Part shown: positions 43,831 to 53,733 of the stretch, piece after piece
Position numbering within the stretch: the stretch's first letter is position 1
Layout of the letters: every line of letters starts with the position of its first letter
DNA from: Shinella curvata
GTDB lineage: Bacteria > Pseudomonadota > Alphaproteobacteria > Rhizobiales > Rhizobiaceae
Length of the DNA stretch: 64,000 bases
Assembly: GCF_022899935.1 (NCBI RefSeq)
Contig: NZ_JALJCJ010000006.1
Coordinates: 186,001-250,000, forward strand
Direction of reading: 5' to 3'
Notes under the pieces: model-generated
Seen by the model: the letters and a program-made list of their open reading frames with translations, nothing else
What the model was told of the DNA's origin: nothing
The model's database searches: none
Translations under genes and position numbers: made by a program

Positions 43831-44450
43831 CCGAGGACTCCCAGAAGATAGACGAAGGAGAAGACGCCGATCCAGATGACGTCGAGGAAGTGCCAGAACA
43901 TGGAGAGGCACATCAGCCGGCGGCGGTTCTCAGGATTGAGACCGTATCTCCTGACCTGCACCATCAGCGTGATCAGCCAGATCATGCCGAACGTGACATG
44001 CAGGCCGTGCGTGCCGACCAGCGTGAAGAACGACGACAGGAAGGCCGAGCGCGTCGGGCCGGCGCCCTCCAGGATCAGGTGATAGAATTCATAGAGTTCG
44101 AGCCCGAGGAACGCTGCGCCGAAGACGCCTGTGATGCCAAGCCAGACCAGCGTCTCCATCTTGGCGTTGCGCTCCATCTGGAGCATCGCGAAGCCATAGG
44201 TGATGGAGGACAGGAGCAGCATCGCAGTGTTGATGGCGACGAGATTGAGGTCGAAGAGATCGGCCGGCGACGGGCCAGCCGCGTAGCTGCGGCCAAGCAC
44301 GCCATGGGTTGCGAAAAGCACGGCGAAGATCAGGCAATCGCTCATCAGGTAGAGCCAGAAACCCAGCATGGTGCTGTTTTCAGGGTGATGCTCTTCCTTC
44401 AGGTAGAAGACCGGTTTTTCGTCGGTGTTTTGGACTTGGGTCGCGCTCAT
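43827..44450 (-). CDS. cyoC: Cytochrome o ubiquinol oxidase subunit III
   Basis: 207 residues, five membrane helices, with the conserved LYLMSDCLIFAVLFA near the N-terminus and the GTHGLHVTFGMIWL helix found in heme-copper oxidase subunit III. It sits in the standard order cyoA-B-C-D on the minus strand, three bases after cyoB. Confidence 0.95.
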   Translation of the reverse strand: MSATQVQNTDEKPVFYLKEEHHPENSTMLGFWLYLMSDCLIFAVLFATHGVLGRSYAAGPSPADLFDLNLVAINTAMLLLSSITYGFAMLQMERNAKMETLVWLGITGVFGAAFLGLELYEFYHLILEGAGPTRSAFLSSFFTLVGTHGLHVTFGMIWLITLMVQVRRYGLNPENRRRLMCLSMFWHFLDVIWIGVFSFVYLLGVLG

Positions 44451-44453
44451 GGC

Positions 44454-46457
44454 TCAGGTCCGTTCTGCAAGCAGCGTCGTGCGCGCATCTTCCGTCGCCG
44501 TCACGGTCTCGGCGGGGATGAAGAAGTCACGGTCGTAGTTGAAGGTATGGGCAATCGACACCGCGATGATGGCAATGAAGGAAACCGCCGCCAGCCACCA
44601 GATGTACCAGATCAACGCGAAGGCGAGCACGATACTGATGCCGGAGAGGATGATGCCCGTGCCGGTGTTCTTCGGCATGTGGATCGCCCTGAAGCCCTCC
44701 GTCGGACGCTCGTAGCCGCGGTTTTTCATGTCGTACCAGCCGTCATGGTCATGCACGACGGGCGTGAAGGCAAAATTGTAGTCGGGCGGCGGCGAGGATG
44801 TCGACCATTCGAGCGTGCGGCCGTTCCACGGATCGCCGCTGTCGCAGCGCAGCTGGTCGCGCTTCAGGAAGCTAACGACGAGCTGGATGACGAAGGAGGC
44901 GATGCCGATCGCGATCAGGCCCGCGCCGAAGGCGGCGATAATGAACCAGATCTGCAGCGATGGATCCTCGAACTGGCTGACGCGGCGGGTCACGCCCATC
45001 AGACCGAGCACGTAGAGCGGCATGAAGGCAACGAAGAAGCCGATCTGCCAGAACCAGAAGCTCATCTTGCCCCAGAAGGCATCGAGCTTGTAGCCGAAGG
45101 CTTTCGGCCACCAGTAGACGACACCCGCCATCAGTCCGAACAACACGCCGCCGATGATGACGTTGTGGAAGTGGGCGATGAGGAACAGCGAATTGTGCAG
45201 CACGAAATCGGCCGGCGGGATGGCAAGCATCACGCCCGTCATGCCACCGATGACGAAGGTGATCATGAAGCCGATCGTCCACAGCATCGGCAGCTCGTAG
45301 CGGATGCGGCCGCGATACATGGTGAAGAGCCAGTTGAACATCTTCGCGCCCGTCGGGATCGAGATAATCATGGTCGTTATGCCGAAGAAGGCGTTGACCG
45401 AGGCGCCCGAGCCCATCGTGAAGAAGTGGTGCAGCCACACGAGGTAGGACAGGATCATGATCACGCAGGTCGCATAGACCATAGACGTGTAGCCGAAGAG
45501 GCGCTTGCCGCAGAAGGTGGCAACCACCTCCGAGAAGATGCCGAAAGCCGGCAGCACGAGGATGTAGACCTCCGGGTGCCCCCAGATCCAGATGAGGTTG
45601 ACATACATCATCGGGTTGCCGCCGAGGTCGTTCGTGAAGAAGTTCGTGCCGACATAGCGGTCGAGCGAGAGCAGCCCGAGCGTGGCGGTCAGGATCGGGA
45701 AGGTCGCGACGATCAGGATGTTGGTGCAGAGCGACGTCCAGGTGAAGACCGGCATCTTCATGAAGGTCATGCCGGGCGCGCGCATTTTCACGATGGTCGC
45801 GATCAGGTTGATGCCCGACAGCGTCGTCCCCACGCCCGCCACCTGCAGACCCCAGATGTAATAGTCGACGCCGACGCCGGGACTGTAATCGGCGCCCGAA
45901 AGCGGCGGATAGGCGAGCCAGCCGGTCCGCGCGAATTCACCGACGAAGAGCGACATCATGATGATGACGGCGCCGGCCGTCGTCATCCAGAAGGAGAAGT
46001 TGTTGAGGAACGGGAAGGAGACGTCGCGCGCGCCGATCTGCAGCGGCACGACATAGTTCATGAAGCCGGTGACGAAGGGCATCGCCACGAAGAAGATCAT
46101 GATCACGCCGTGCGCGGTAAAAATCTGGTCGTAGTGATGCGGGTTGAGATAGCCCTCGTTGCCATTGAAGGCGATCGCCTGCTGGATGCGCATCATGATC
46201 GCATCGGCAAAGCCGCGCAGCAGCATGACGATGGCGAGGATGATGTACATGATGCCGATCTTCTTGTGATCGACGCTGGTGAACCACTCGTTCCAGAGAT
46301 AGCCCCAGAGCTTGAACTTCGTGATGAGCGCCAGGATCGCAAGGCCGCCGACGGCCACCGCCGCGAAGGTCACGACGAGGATGGGCTCGTGATAGGGGAT
46401 CGCTTCAAGGGAAAGCCGACCGAAGAGGAATTTCGTGAGGCTGATGTCACCGAACAT
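44454..46457 (-). CDS. cyoB: Cytochrome o ubiquinol oxidase subunit I
   Basis: 667 residues, close to the 663 of E. coli CyoB. The CuB site reads [15 protein letters not shown], with the cross-linked His-Tyr, and later WLHHFFTMG. Heme ligands lie in the [11 protein letters not shown] region and near [17 protein letters not shown]. About 15 helices. This is the catalytic proton-pumping subunit reducing oxygen with ubiquinol. ATG 46457 is preferred to the TTG at 46469. Confidence 0.96.
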   Translation of the reverse strand: MFGDISLTKFLFGRLSLEAIPYHEPILVVTFAAVAVGGLAILALITKFKLWGYLWNEWFTSVDHKKIGIMYIILAIVMLLRGFADAIMMRIQQAIAFNGNEGYLNPHHYDQIFTAHGVIMIFFVAMPFVTGFMNYVVPLQIGARDVSFPFLNNFSFWMTTAGAVIIMMSLFVGEFARTGWLAYPPLSGADYSPGVGVDYYIWGLQVAGVGTTLSGINLIATIVKMRAPGMTFMKMPVFTWTSLCTNILIVATFPILTATLGLLSLDRYVGTNFFTNDLGGNPMMYVNLIWIWGHPEVYILVLPAFGIFSEVVATFCGKRLFGYTSMVYATCVIMILSYLVWLHHFFTMGSGASVNAFFGITTMIISIPTGAKMFNWLFTMYRGRIRYELPMLWTIGFMITFVIGGMTGVMLAIPPADFVLHNSLFLIAHFHNVIIGGVLFGLMAGVVYWWPKAFGYKLDAFWGKMSFWFWQIGFFVAFMPLYVLGLMGVTRRVSQFEDPSLQIWFIIAAFGAGLIAIGIASFVIQLVVSFLKRDQLRCDSGDPWNGRTLEWSTSSPPPDYNFAFTPVVHDHDGWYDMKNRGYERPTEGFRAIHMPKNTGTGIILSGISIVLAFALIWYIWWLAAVSFIAIIAVSIAHTFNYDRDFFIPAETVTATEDARTTLLAERT

Positions 46458-46517
46458 GGGATCGTCCAATAGCTTATCGAGTGCGCGCCCGCCGTGACCG
46501 GCGGACGCGATGAAATT

Positions 46518-47624
46518 CTAGTGCGACTGGTGCGCGTCGTGGTTCATCGCGGCCGGCTCCTCCTGCCGCTCCTCGACGCCTTCGGCGGGCTCTTCGCTGC
46601 GCGCGGGGTTGCCGGTCTCCGGGAAGGTGGCGGCAGGCGCCTCCTCCGCGACATGCCGGTTGTCGTGCTCGAGCCTGGCCTTGTTCTCGTGGCTCTCCTT
46701 GCCGGCACCGCCCATCATGTCGATGTGCATCATATCCTTCATGCACATCTGGTTGGCGCGCACGCACATGTTGAGAATGGCCTGATACAGTCCGTCATCG
46801 ACCGAGGCGAAATAGCGAACAGGTTCCCTCGCGCTGGGCTTTTCAAGCTTCAGGTAGGCATCCCGGTTAAGGACGGTACCGGTCTGCTTCACGCGGGCGA
46901 TCCAGGCGTCGAAGCCGGCCTGATCCACGCCGTGGAACTTGAAGCGCATGTGCGAGAAGCCGTCTCCGCTGTAGTTCGAGGACAGTCCTTCGTACTCGCC
47001 GGCCTTGTTGATGACGGCGTGCAGCTTCGTTTCCATGCCGGGCATGGTGTAGATCATGCCGGCGAGCGCTGGAACGTAGAAGGAGTTCATCACGGACGAG
47101 GCGGTGAGCTTGAAGTTGATCGGCACATCGACGGGGGCCGCCATCTCGTTGACGGTCGCAATGCCGTAGTCCGGATAGAAGAAAAGCCACTTCCAGTCGA
47201 GCGCCACGACCTCGACGGTAACAGGCTTCACCGCATCGGTGACGGGGCGAGCCGCGTCGATTCGGTCGAGCGGACGATAGGGATCAAGCTTGTGTGTGCT
47301 TACCCAGGTGATGGCGCCAAGCGCGATGATGATGGCGAGCGGCGCCGACCAGATGATGACCTCGAGACCGGTGGAGTGGTGCCATTCCGGATCGTAGGTC
47401 GCCGCCGTGTTCGACTGACGGTATCGCCAGGCGAAGAATACCGTCAGGAAAATCACGGGAATGATGATGACGAGCATCAGGATCGTCGAGATGACGATAA
47501 GGTCCCTTTGCTGCGCCGCGATATCACCCGAGGGTGACATGACGACCATATTGCACCCCGAAAGGGCACCCAACATCAGGGCAAAAATGATGAATCGTCG
47601 GGCTAAACTGAATTGCTTCGGCAT
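46518..47624 (-). CDS. cyoA: Cytochrome o ubiquinol oxidase subunit II
   Basis: 368 residues. A lipoprotein signal ends in LGALSGC (Cys24), then two membrane helices and the periplasmic cupredoxin-like domain with LDWKWLFFYPDYG and SSVMNSFYVPALAGMIYTMPGM. As in quinol oxidases it lacks the CuA ligands. The C-terminus is about 50 residues longer than E. coli CyoA and rich in Met, His, Glu and Ala. GAGG is five bases before the ATG at 47624. First gene of the operon; the 274-base region to 47898 holds its promoter. Confidence 0.94.
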   Translation of the reverse strand: MPKQFSLARRFIIFALMLGALSGCNMVVMSPSGDIAAQQRDLIVISTILMLVIIIPVIFLTVFFAWRYRQSNTAATYDPEWHHSTGLEVIIWSAPLAIIIALGAITWVSTHKLDPYRPLDRIDAARPVTDAVKPVTVEVVALDWKWLFFYPDYGIATVNEMAAPVDVPINFKLTASSVMNSFYVPALAGMIYTMPGMETKLHAVINKAGEYEGLSSNYSGDGFSHMRFKFHGVDQAGFDAWIARVKQTGTVLNRDAYLKLEKPSAREPVRYFASVDDGLYQAILNMCVRANQMCMKDMMHIDMMGGAGKESHENKARLEHDNRHVAEEAPAATFPETGNPARSEEPAEGVEERQEEPAAMNHDAHQSH

Positions 47625-47898
47625 TTCGGCCTCAACTTGCGTTCTGTCTAGTCGGCAATAATCGGGCACCACGGCACTTGAAATGAGGTGGTTCGTCGCA
47701 GCGCAGCATTCTGTCGCAGGAGGTTAGTCAATCAGGGGCTATCTGTCGATGCGCGTTTGTACTAGCGCAATAGAAATGCCCGATGTCAATTTCAGGCACC
47801 GAAGGCAAATCGGCGGCGATCGCGTATCCAGTCCTTGATCTCCGGCGCCGATTGATCAACATTCTAACCACATGACGCAAATCCGCGCGGAGGAGTTC

Positions 47899-49227
47899 AT
47901 GAGTTCGGCCATCCATCATCCCACATCATCAGGCATGGAGCGGGACGCCCGCCGCATGCATGACGACGACAAGCCGCTCTCCCCGGGCAGCATCGCCATC
48001 GGCGTGGTCATCGGCCGCACCTCCGAGTTCTTCGACTTCTTCGTCTATGGCCTTGGCTCGATCCTCGTCTTCCCGAAGCTGATCTTCCCGTTCGCGTCGA
48101 GCGCAATGGCGGCGACGCTGATGTCATTCGCGCTCTTTCCGCTCGCTTTCATCGCCCGCCCGATCGGTTCCTTCGTCTTCATGTGGATCGATCGCCACTA
48201 CGGACGCGGCACGAAGCTGACGGCAGCGCTTGTCATCCTCGGCGGGTCCACTGCCTCGATCGCATTCCTGCCCGGCTACGACACGATCGGCTACTGGGCC
48301 GTGGCACTGCTCGCGCTCTTCCGGCTCGGCCAGGGCTTCGCGCTCGGCGGCGCCTGGGACGGGCTGGCGTCGCTGCTCAATCTCAGCGCACCGGAAAACA
48401 AACGCGGCTGGTATGCGATGATCCCGCAGCTCGGCGCGCCGTTCGGCTTCGCGCTGGCCAGCATCCTCTTCGCCTATTTCGTCACGAACCTTTCGGAGGC
48501 CGACTTCCTCGCCTGGGGCTGGCGCTATCCGTTCTTCGTCGCCTTCGCCATCAACGTCGTGGCGCTGTTCGCCCGCCTGCGAATCGTCGCCAGCAAGGAG
48601 TTCGGCGCGGCAATGGAGGCGCAGGAGCTGCAGGCGCGTCCAATCTTCGAGATGCTGAGCAAGCACAGCCTGGATGTCGTGCTCGGCGCGTTCGTACCGC
48701 TCGCAAGCTTCGCTATGTTCCACCTCGTCACGATCTTTCCGCTCTCCTGGGTCACTCTCACCGGCACCCAGTCGACGGAGCAGTTCCTCTGGATGCAGGT
48801 GGCGGGCGCCGCCCTCGGCGCGGTCGGCATCGTGTTGTCCGGCTTCATCGCCGACCGGATCGGCCGGCGCAACGAGCTGATGCTCGGCGCGATCCTGATC
48901 GCCATCTTCTCCTTCTCCGCTCCCTTCCTGCTCGATGCCGGCCGCAGCGGCCAAGACGCCTACATCCTGATCGGCTTCTTCGTGCTTGGCCTCACGTTCG
49001 GCCAGTCCTCAGGCGCGGTATCCTCGCGCTTCACGCAGCAGTACCGCTACACCGGTGCGGCACTGACCTCAGACCTTGCCTGGCTGTTCGGCGCAGGCTT
49101 CGCGCCCCTGGTGGCGCTCGGCCTCGCCAGCACCTTCGGCATCATCTTCATCGGTGGATACCTGATTTCCGGCGCCATCTGCACCATCGCGGCGCTGACG
49201 CTGACGCGGGCCACCCACAATCCCTGA
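47899..49227 (+). CDS. MFS transporter, metabolite:H+ symporter (MHS) family
   Basis: 442 residues, twelve membrane segments. The N-terminal motif VVIGRTSEFFDFFVYGLGSILVFPKLIFP and FIARPIGSFVFMWIDRHYGRGTKL are typical of the MHS branch (organic acid and osmolyte symporters). GGAGGAG three bases before the ATG at 47899 fixes the start. It is divergent from cyoA, a pairing suggesting shared control or import of an oxidisable organic acid; substrate unknown. Confidence 0.88.
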   Translation: MSSAIHHPTSSGMERDARRMHDDDKPLSPGSIAIGVVIGRTSEFFDFFVYGLGSILVFPKLIFPFASSAMAATLMSFALFPLAFIARPIGSFVFMWIDRHYGRGTKLTAALVILGGSTASIAFLPGYDTIGYWAVALLALFRLGQGFALGGAWDGLASLLNLSAPENKRGWYAMIPQLGAPFGFALASILFAYFVTNLSEADFLAWGWRYPFFVAFAINVVALFARLRIVASKEFGAAMEAQELQARPIFEMLSKHSLDVVLGAFVPLASFAMFHLVTIFPLSWVTLTGTQSTEQFLWMQVAGAALGAVGIVLSGFIADRIGRRNELMLGAILIAIFSFSAPFLLDAGRSGQDAYILIGFFVLGLTFGQSSGAVSSRFTQQYRYTGAALTSDLAWLFGAGFAPLVALGLASTFGIIFIGGYLISGAICTIAALTLTRATHNP

Positions 49228-49251
49228 CGCGGCAACGCGGCGGGATGCCCC

Positions 49252-49449
49252 TCAATCGTCCGGCGGGCTGTGGAAGCCGGGCGGCAGAGCAAAGCCCATG
49301 CCGGCGCGCGGCGGTTCCGTATGGACCTCCGCCCGCGGCTTGGGGATCATCGCGTGGGCGGCAACGACGGAGCGGATCGCGACCGGGCGATAATGGCGCA
49401 AGAGGTCCGGCTTTTCGCCGGCTCCTTCCTTGTCAGTCCGCTCGTTCAT
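49252..49449 (-). CDS. Small hypothetical protein
   Basis: 65 residues starting MNERTDKEGAGEKP, with a Pro-rich C-terminus (PPRAGMGFALPPGFHSPPDD). GGGAGGG directly upstream of the ATG at 49449 supports translation. The frame is open upstream to 49866, but that part covers the hydantoinase fossil in mixed frames. No domain recognised. Confidence 0.45.
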   Translation of the reverse strand: MNERTDKEGAGEKPDLLRHYRPVAIRSVVAAHAMIPKPRAEVHTEPPRAGMGFALPPGFHSPPDD

Positions 49450-49619
49450 GCGTCCCTCCCGGCACATCGTCATCCTGCCTCGACCTTGACCATTGTACCA
49501 CCACCCGTCGCCTTGTCGTCGGGAAGGCTTCGACGCGGCGACATCGACATAGACCGGCGCCGCGATCACGTCGTTGACGATGCGACCGGTCACCTTGGGC
49601 GCATATGGCGCACCGTCGC

Positions 49620-49780
49620 CACCATCAATAAGAGCCGGCGGCAGGACGATGTCGAGACCGTACTGCCTAAAACGATTTTCCGTGAGCATTCCAACACATC
49701 GCGAAAAACCTCGGTCGTGATGAAAGCGGTCTTGGCACCCCGGCGCTCGATCAGCGCATTGGGAGCGTCGTGCCGCAATC
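49620..49780 (-). pseudogene. Frameshifted fragment of a hydantoinase A/oxoprolinase gene
   Basis: Three short reading frames on the minus strand continue one another as the N-terminal conserved region of hydantoinase A: CGTTL, then NALIERRGAKTAFITTEVFRDVLE, then TENRFRQYGLDIVLPPALI. The joins need an apparent loss of about four bases after GTTL and one base after DVLE. Neither the upstream start nor the rest of the roughly 700-residue enzyme is present. The region 49450-50114 otherwise holds no supported gene. Confidence 0.7.
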
Positions 49781-49992
49781 AGCAGACAGATCTGCGCGAG
49801 TGCGATGCCATTTCGGCCCCCGAGTAGACGCCTCTGGGCGCTCAATTCCAGCCCCCTGCTGGCCACCGCGCCACGCCGGCCTGATCAAGCCCATCTCCGC
49901 CAAGGCTGAACGCAACCACTCAACCATCTCTCGCGGCAACCCTCGGATAAAATCGAGCATTAACAATGATATGATAGCGAAAAGATTATCAA

Positions 49993-50073
49993 TTTTACAA
50001 AAGACAGAAATAGATCATCGTTTGTCGTTTCCCAACATTGACATTTGTCGATCATTATATGTATTTTGTAAAA
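49993..50073 (+). promoter_or_regulatory. AT-rich promoter/operator region of the second sugar ABC operon
   Basis: TTGACA at 50038-50043 and TATTTT at 50062-50067 are 18 bases apart and resemble a housekeeping promoter 48 bases before the ATPase ATG. An inverted pair TTTTACAAAA (49993-50002) and TTTTGTAAAA (50064-50073) brackets it, and GATCAT and TTTGTCG each occur twice inside. The SorC-type domain encoded at 56352 is a candidate binder. All regulatory roles are inferred. Confidence 0.5.
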
Positions 50074-50114
50074 ATGCGATGGGAGAGCATCGCCCGATGT
50101 ACCGGGAGGAATGC

Positions 50115-51593
50115 ATGCAGCCACTTCTGAAAGTGGAGGGACTGAAAAAGTCCTTCGGCGGCGTTGCCGCGCTTCGTGACGGTCGCTTCGAACTGGAGGC
50201 CGGCTCGGTACATGCATTGTGCGGCGGCAATGGCGCCGGAAAATCGACGTTCCTTTCCATTCTCATGGGTATTCACAAGCGCGACGGCGGCACGATCCTG
50301 CATCGCGGCAATCCGGTGGAGTTCGGCAGCCCGGCCGAGGCACTTCGCTCGGGCATCGCCATCATCGAGCAGGAACTGAGCCCGGTTCCGCACATGACGG
50401 TGGCGGAGAACATCTATCTCGGCCGCGAGCCTTCGGCCCGCTTCGGCGGCATCGACTTCAAGACGATGAACCGCGACGCACAGGCGCTGCTGGACCGCCT
50501 CGAATTCCGCATTTCCGCCACCCAATACATGATGAACCTCTCGGTCGCGCAAATGCAGCTGGTCGAGATCGCCAAGGCGCTGAGCCACGAGGCGGATGTC
50601 ATTTTCATGGACGAGCCGACGTCGGCGATCGGTGAAAAGGAGGCCCAGCACCTCTTTTCCGCGATCGAGCGCCTGAAGGCCGAAGGCAAGGGCATCGTCT
50701 ATGTCTCGCACCGCCTCTCCGAGATCTTTCAGATCGCCGATAGCTACACGGTGTTCCGCGACGGCGGCTTCGTCGGTGCGGGCAAGCTTGCGGACATCGA
50801 CCGACCGGGTCTGATCCGCATGATCGTTGGCCGCGAGCTTGGTGAGGAATATATCAAGACCAACACGCCGACCGAGATCGCCGGCCTCGAAGTGGCGGGT
50901 CTCTCCGCACCGGGCAAGGTCGAGGACATTTCGTTCACGGCGCGCAAGGGTGAAATCTTTGGCATCTACGGTCTGATGGGGTCGGGCCGCACGGAGATTT
51001 TCAACTGCCTGTTCGGCATGGACCGCCCCTCGACGGGTGAAATCCGCCTCGACGGCCAGACCGTTACGATCCGCCAGCCGTCCGACGCGATGGCCGAGGG
51101 CATCGCCTTCGTCACCGAGGACCGCAAGGTCACAGGCCTCAACCTGGCGGACAGCGTGCGCAACAACATTTGCCTCGCCAGCCTGCCGGAAATGAGCCCC
51201 GCCTTCGTGATGCGCAAGCGCGACGAGCAGGCCGCCAGTGCCGACATGATCGCCCGCTTCTCCATCAAGGCGGCACGCGACACGATGCCGGTCTCCGGCC
51301 TCTCGGGTGGCAACCAGCAGAAGGTCGTGCTCGGCAAGTGGTTCCTGCGCCAGCCGCGCGTGCTGCTGCTCGACGAGCCAACCCGCGGCGTCGATGTGGG
51401 CGCCAAGCGCGAGATCTACCGCATCATCTGTGACTTCGCCGCGGCCGGCGGCACGGTCGTGATGATCTCCTCCGAAATCGACGAAATCCTGGGAATGTCC
51501 GACCGCATCCTTGTGATGCGGCAGGGACGGTCCGCCGGCATCCATGACCGCCGCGAGACCGATGCCCAGTCCCTCGTGCATCTGTCGACCTGA
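50115..51593 (+). CDS. Sugar ABC transporter ATP-binding protein (RbsA type)
   Basis: 492 residues, two ABC domains. Walker A of domain 1 is GGNGAGKST (Gly where GENGAGKST is usual), Walker B VIFMDEPTSAIG; domain 2 has GLMGSGRTE and LSGGNQQKVVLGKW. GGGAGGA five bases before ATG 50115 sets the start; the frame is open from 49770 but that part is intergenic. First gene of the importer, here with the ATPase leading and the binding protein last. Confidence 0.91.
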   Translation: MQPLLKVEGLKKSFGGVAALRDGRFELEAGSVHALCGGNGAGKSTFLSILMGIHKRDGGTILHRGNPVEFGSPAEALRSGIAIIEQELSPVPHMTVAENIYLGREPSARFGGIDFKTMNRDAQALLDRLEFRISATQYMMNLSVAQMQLVEIAKALSHEADVIFMDEPTSAIGEKEAQHLFSAIERLKAEGKGIVYVSHRLSEIFQIADSYTVFRDGGFVGAGKLADIDRPGLIRMIVGRELGEEYIKTNTPTEIAGLEVAGLSAPGKVEDISFTARKGEIFGIYGLMGSGRTEIFNCLFGMDRPSTGEIRLDGQTVTIRQPSDAMAEGIAFVTEDRKVTGLNLADSVRNNICLASLPEMSPAFVMRKRDEQAASADMIARFSIKAARDTMPVSGLSGGNQQKVVLGKWFLRQPRVLLLDEPTRGVDVGAKREIYRIICDFAAAGGTVVMISSEIDEILGMSDRILVMRQGRSAGIHDRRETDAQSLVHLST

Positions 51594-51647
51594 CGGAAAC
51601 GAGATCCCGAGCGACGCATCGACCCCCGCATGGCAAGAGGTGATACC

Positions 51648-52652
51648 GTGTCCAGTGCAGAAAACAACACCGCCAGCAGCTGGCTGAATTCCGACCGCCG
51701 CAAGCTGATCCTGCAGGAATACGGCATCTTCCTCGCCTTCCTGCTGCTCGTCGGCATACTAGCGCTGTCGAACGAATTCTTCCTCACGCCGGGCAACATT
51801 TCCAACGTGCTGCTGCAGACGTCGATCAACGGCATTCTCGCCATCGGCATGACCTTCGTCATCCTGACGCGCGGCATCGACCTGTCGGTCGGCTCCGTCG
51901 TGGCGCTGGCCGGCATGGTGAGCGCAAGTTTCGTCACAAGTTCGGCAACGGCAGGCATAGCCGGCGCGCCCTACCCGATGGTCGTGGCACTCGCTGTCGG
52001 CATCCTCGTTGGCGTCGCCTGCGGCGGCTTGGTCGGCTTCATCGTCTCGCGCTTTTCCGTACCCGCCTTCGTGGCGACGCTCGGCATGCTTTCGGCCGCG
52101 CGCGGCGCCACGCTGATCTATGGCGGCGGCAAGCCGGTGCCCGGCCTCAGCCCGGAATTCCGCTGGATCGGCACGGGCAACATTCTGGGCATTCCGATGC
52201 CGGTCATCCTGCTCGCCCTGGTCTTCGGCATCTCCTGGTGGGTTCTGACGCGTACACGCTTCGGTCGCTACATCTATGCTGTCGGCGGCAATCCGCACGC
52301 AGCCAAGACCTCGGGCCTCAACGTCACCCGCATCCGCTTCATGGTCTATGTCATCTCGGGAGCGCTGTCGGGCTTGGCCGGCATGATCCTCTCGGCCCGT
52401 ACGGGTTCGGCCCTGCCGCAGGCCGGCATCGCCTACGAACTCGACGCCATCGCGGCGGTCGTCATTGGCGGCACCAGCCTTTCGGGCGGCGTCGGCCGGG
52501 TGACGGGAACGCTGATCGGTGCGCTCATCATCGGCGTCATGAACAACGGCCTCGATCTCATGGGTATCCAGTCCTACTACCAGCAGGTCCTCAAGGGTGC
52601 CCTCATCGTCGGCGCCGTGATGCTCGACCAGAAACGAAATCAGGGCCTCTAG
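51648..52652 (+). CDS. Sugar ABC transporter permease (RbsC type)
   Basis: 334 residues with about ten helices and the permease signature ILTRGIDLSVGSVVALAGMV and IGGTSLSGGVGRVTGT. GTG at 51648 has AGAGGTGAT six bases upstream, whereas ATG 51630 has no ribosome binding site. Only one permease gene is present, so the channel is probably a homodimer. Confidence 0.9.
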   Translation: MSSAENNTASSWLNSDRRKLILQEYGIFLAFLLLVGILALSNEFFLTPGNISNVLLQTSINGILAIGMTFVILTRGIDLSVGSVVALAGMVSASFVTSSATAGIAGAPYPMVVALAVGILVGVACGGLVGFIVSRFSVPAFVATLGMLSAARGATLIYGGGKPVPGLSPEFRWIGTGNILGIPMPVILLALVFGISWWVLTRTRFGRYIYAVGGNPHAAKTSGLNVTRIRFMVYVISGALSGLAGMILSARTGSALPQAGIAYELDAIAAVVIGGTSLSGGVGRVTGTLIGALIIGVMNNGLDLMGIQSYYQQVLKGALIVGAVMLDQKRNQGL

Positions 52653-52736
52653 CCCGAAGAAACCGGGCGTCTCCCCACGCCCGTGGACGAACGGCACGCC
52701 GGAGAGCGGCCGAAATTCTCAAAGGAGGAGAATGAC

Positions 52737-53723
52737 ATGAAAAAACTGATGATCGCGCTTGCCTCTGCGACGGTGCTGCTCGCCTCGTCCGCCCTGGCCC
52801 AGGAGAAGCTGAAGATCGGCGCGGCCCCCTACGGCCTCAACGCGGAATTCATGCAGATCTGGTCCGCAGCGCTGGAGGAACACCCGGCCGTGAAGAGCGG
52901 CGAAGTCGAACTGACCGTCTTCGACGGCCGCTACGACGCACTGGTCCAGCAGGAACAGTTCAACACGATGATCACGCAGAAGTTCAACGCGATCATCTTC
53001 GTGCCGATCGACATCGAAGCTGGCGCGACCGCCGTGCAGGCTGCCAGCGACGCCGGCATTCCGGTCGTCGGCTCCAACACCCGCGTGAATTCCGATCTGC
53101 TCGCCTCCTATGTCGGCTCCGACGACACGATCTCCGGCTACATGGAAGCCAAGGCCGTGCTCGACAAGATCGGCTGCAAGGGCAATGTCGTGATCATCGA
53201 AGGCCCGATCGGCCAGTCCGCGCAGATCTCGCGCCTCGAAGGCAACCAGAAGGCGCTCGCCGAGTGCCCTGACGTCAAGGTCCTCGAACAGCAGACCGCC
53301 AACTGGTCGCGCGCCGAAGCCCAGACGCTGATGGAAAACTGGCTGACCGCACACCCCGGCCAGATCAACGGTGTAATCGGCCAGAACGACGAGATGGCGC
53401 TCGGCGCCGTCGAAGCGATCAAGTCCGCCGGCCTGAAGACCGAGGACTTCGCGATCGCCGGCATCGACGGCATCACGGACGCGCTGACCGCCGTCAAGGA
53501 AGGCACGATCACCTCGATCCTGCAGGATGCCCGCGCTCAGGCGCAGGGTGCGCTGGATCTTGCGATCTTCCACGCCAAGAAGGGCGACTACAAGCCGCAG
53601 TCCGACATCTGGGCGCAGTATCCGGACATGCCGTTCAACGACGGCAAGGACAAGGAATACAATGTTCCGTGGACGCCGGTCACGAGCGACAACGTCGACA
53701 AGCTCCTGGACATGCGCAAGTAA
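52737..53723 (+). CDS. Sugar ABC transporter substrate-binding protein (type I)
   Basis: 328 residues with a signal peptide (MKKLMIALASATVLLASSALA). Ligand-site motifs include NAIIFVPIDIEAGATAVQAA, GSNTRVNSD and IGQNDEMALGAVEAIKSAG, typical of RbsB-like proteins. AAAGGAGGAG precedes ATG 52737. The ligand may be a tetritol, apiose-type sugar or similar small polyol, judging from the enzymes downstream. Confidence 0.9.
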   Translation: MKKLMIALASATVLLASSALAQEKLKIGAAPYGLNAEFMQIWSAALEEHPAVKSGEVELTVFDGRYDALVQQEQFNTMITQKFNAIIFVPIDIEAGATAVQAASDAGIPVVGSNTRVNSDLLASYVGSDDTISGYMEAKAVLDKIGCKGNVVIIEGPIGQSAQISRLEGNQKALAECPDVKVLEQQTANWSRAEAQTLMENWLTAHPGQINGVIGQNDEMALGAVEAIKSAGLKTEDFAIAGIDGITDALTAVKEGTITSILQDARAQAQGALDLAIFHAKKGDYKPQSDIWAQYPDMPFNDGKDKEYNVPWTPVTSDNVDKLLDMRK

Positions 53724-53733
53724 CAACCATCCG

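Noticed and set aside
43800-46472. 890-residue plus-strand open frame opposite cyoCB
   Set aside because: Charged, low-complexity antisense shadow of high-GC cyo genes; the minus-strand subunits have clear functional motifs.
46470-46517. Terminator between cyoA and cyoB
   Set aside because: Only a six-base stem (CCGCCG/CGGCGG) without a T-run; the operon is expected to be continuous.
47852-47859. FNR/FixK box upstream of cyoA and the MHS gene
   Set aside because: TTGATCAA lacks the four-base spacer of an FNR site.
49450-50114. Insertion sequence or transposase near the hydantoinase fossil
   Set aside because: No transposase motif, terminal inverted repeat or target duplication was recognised.
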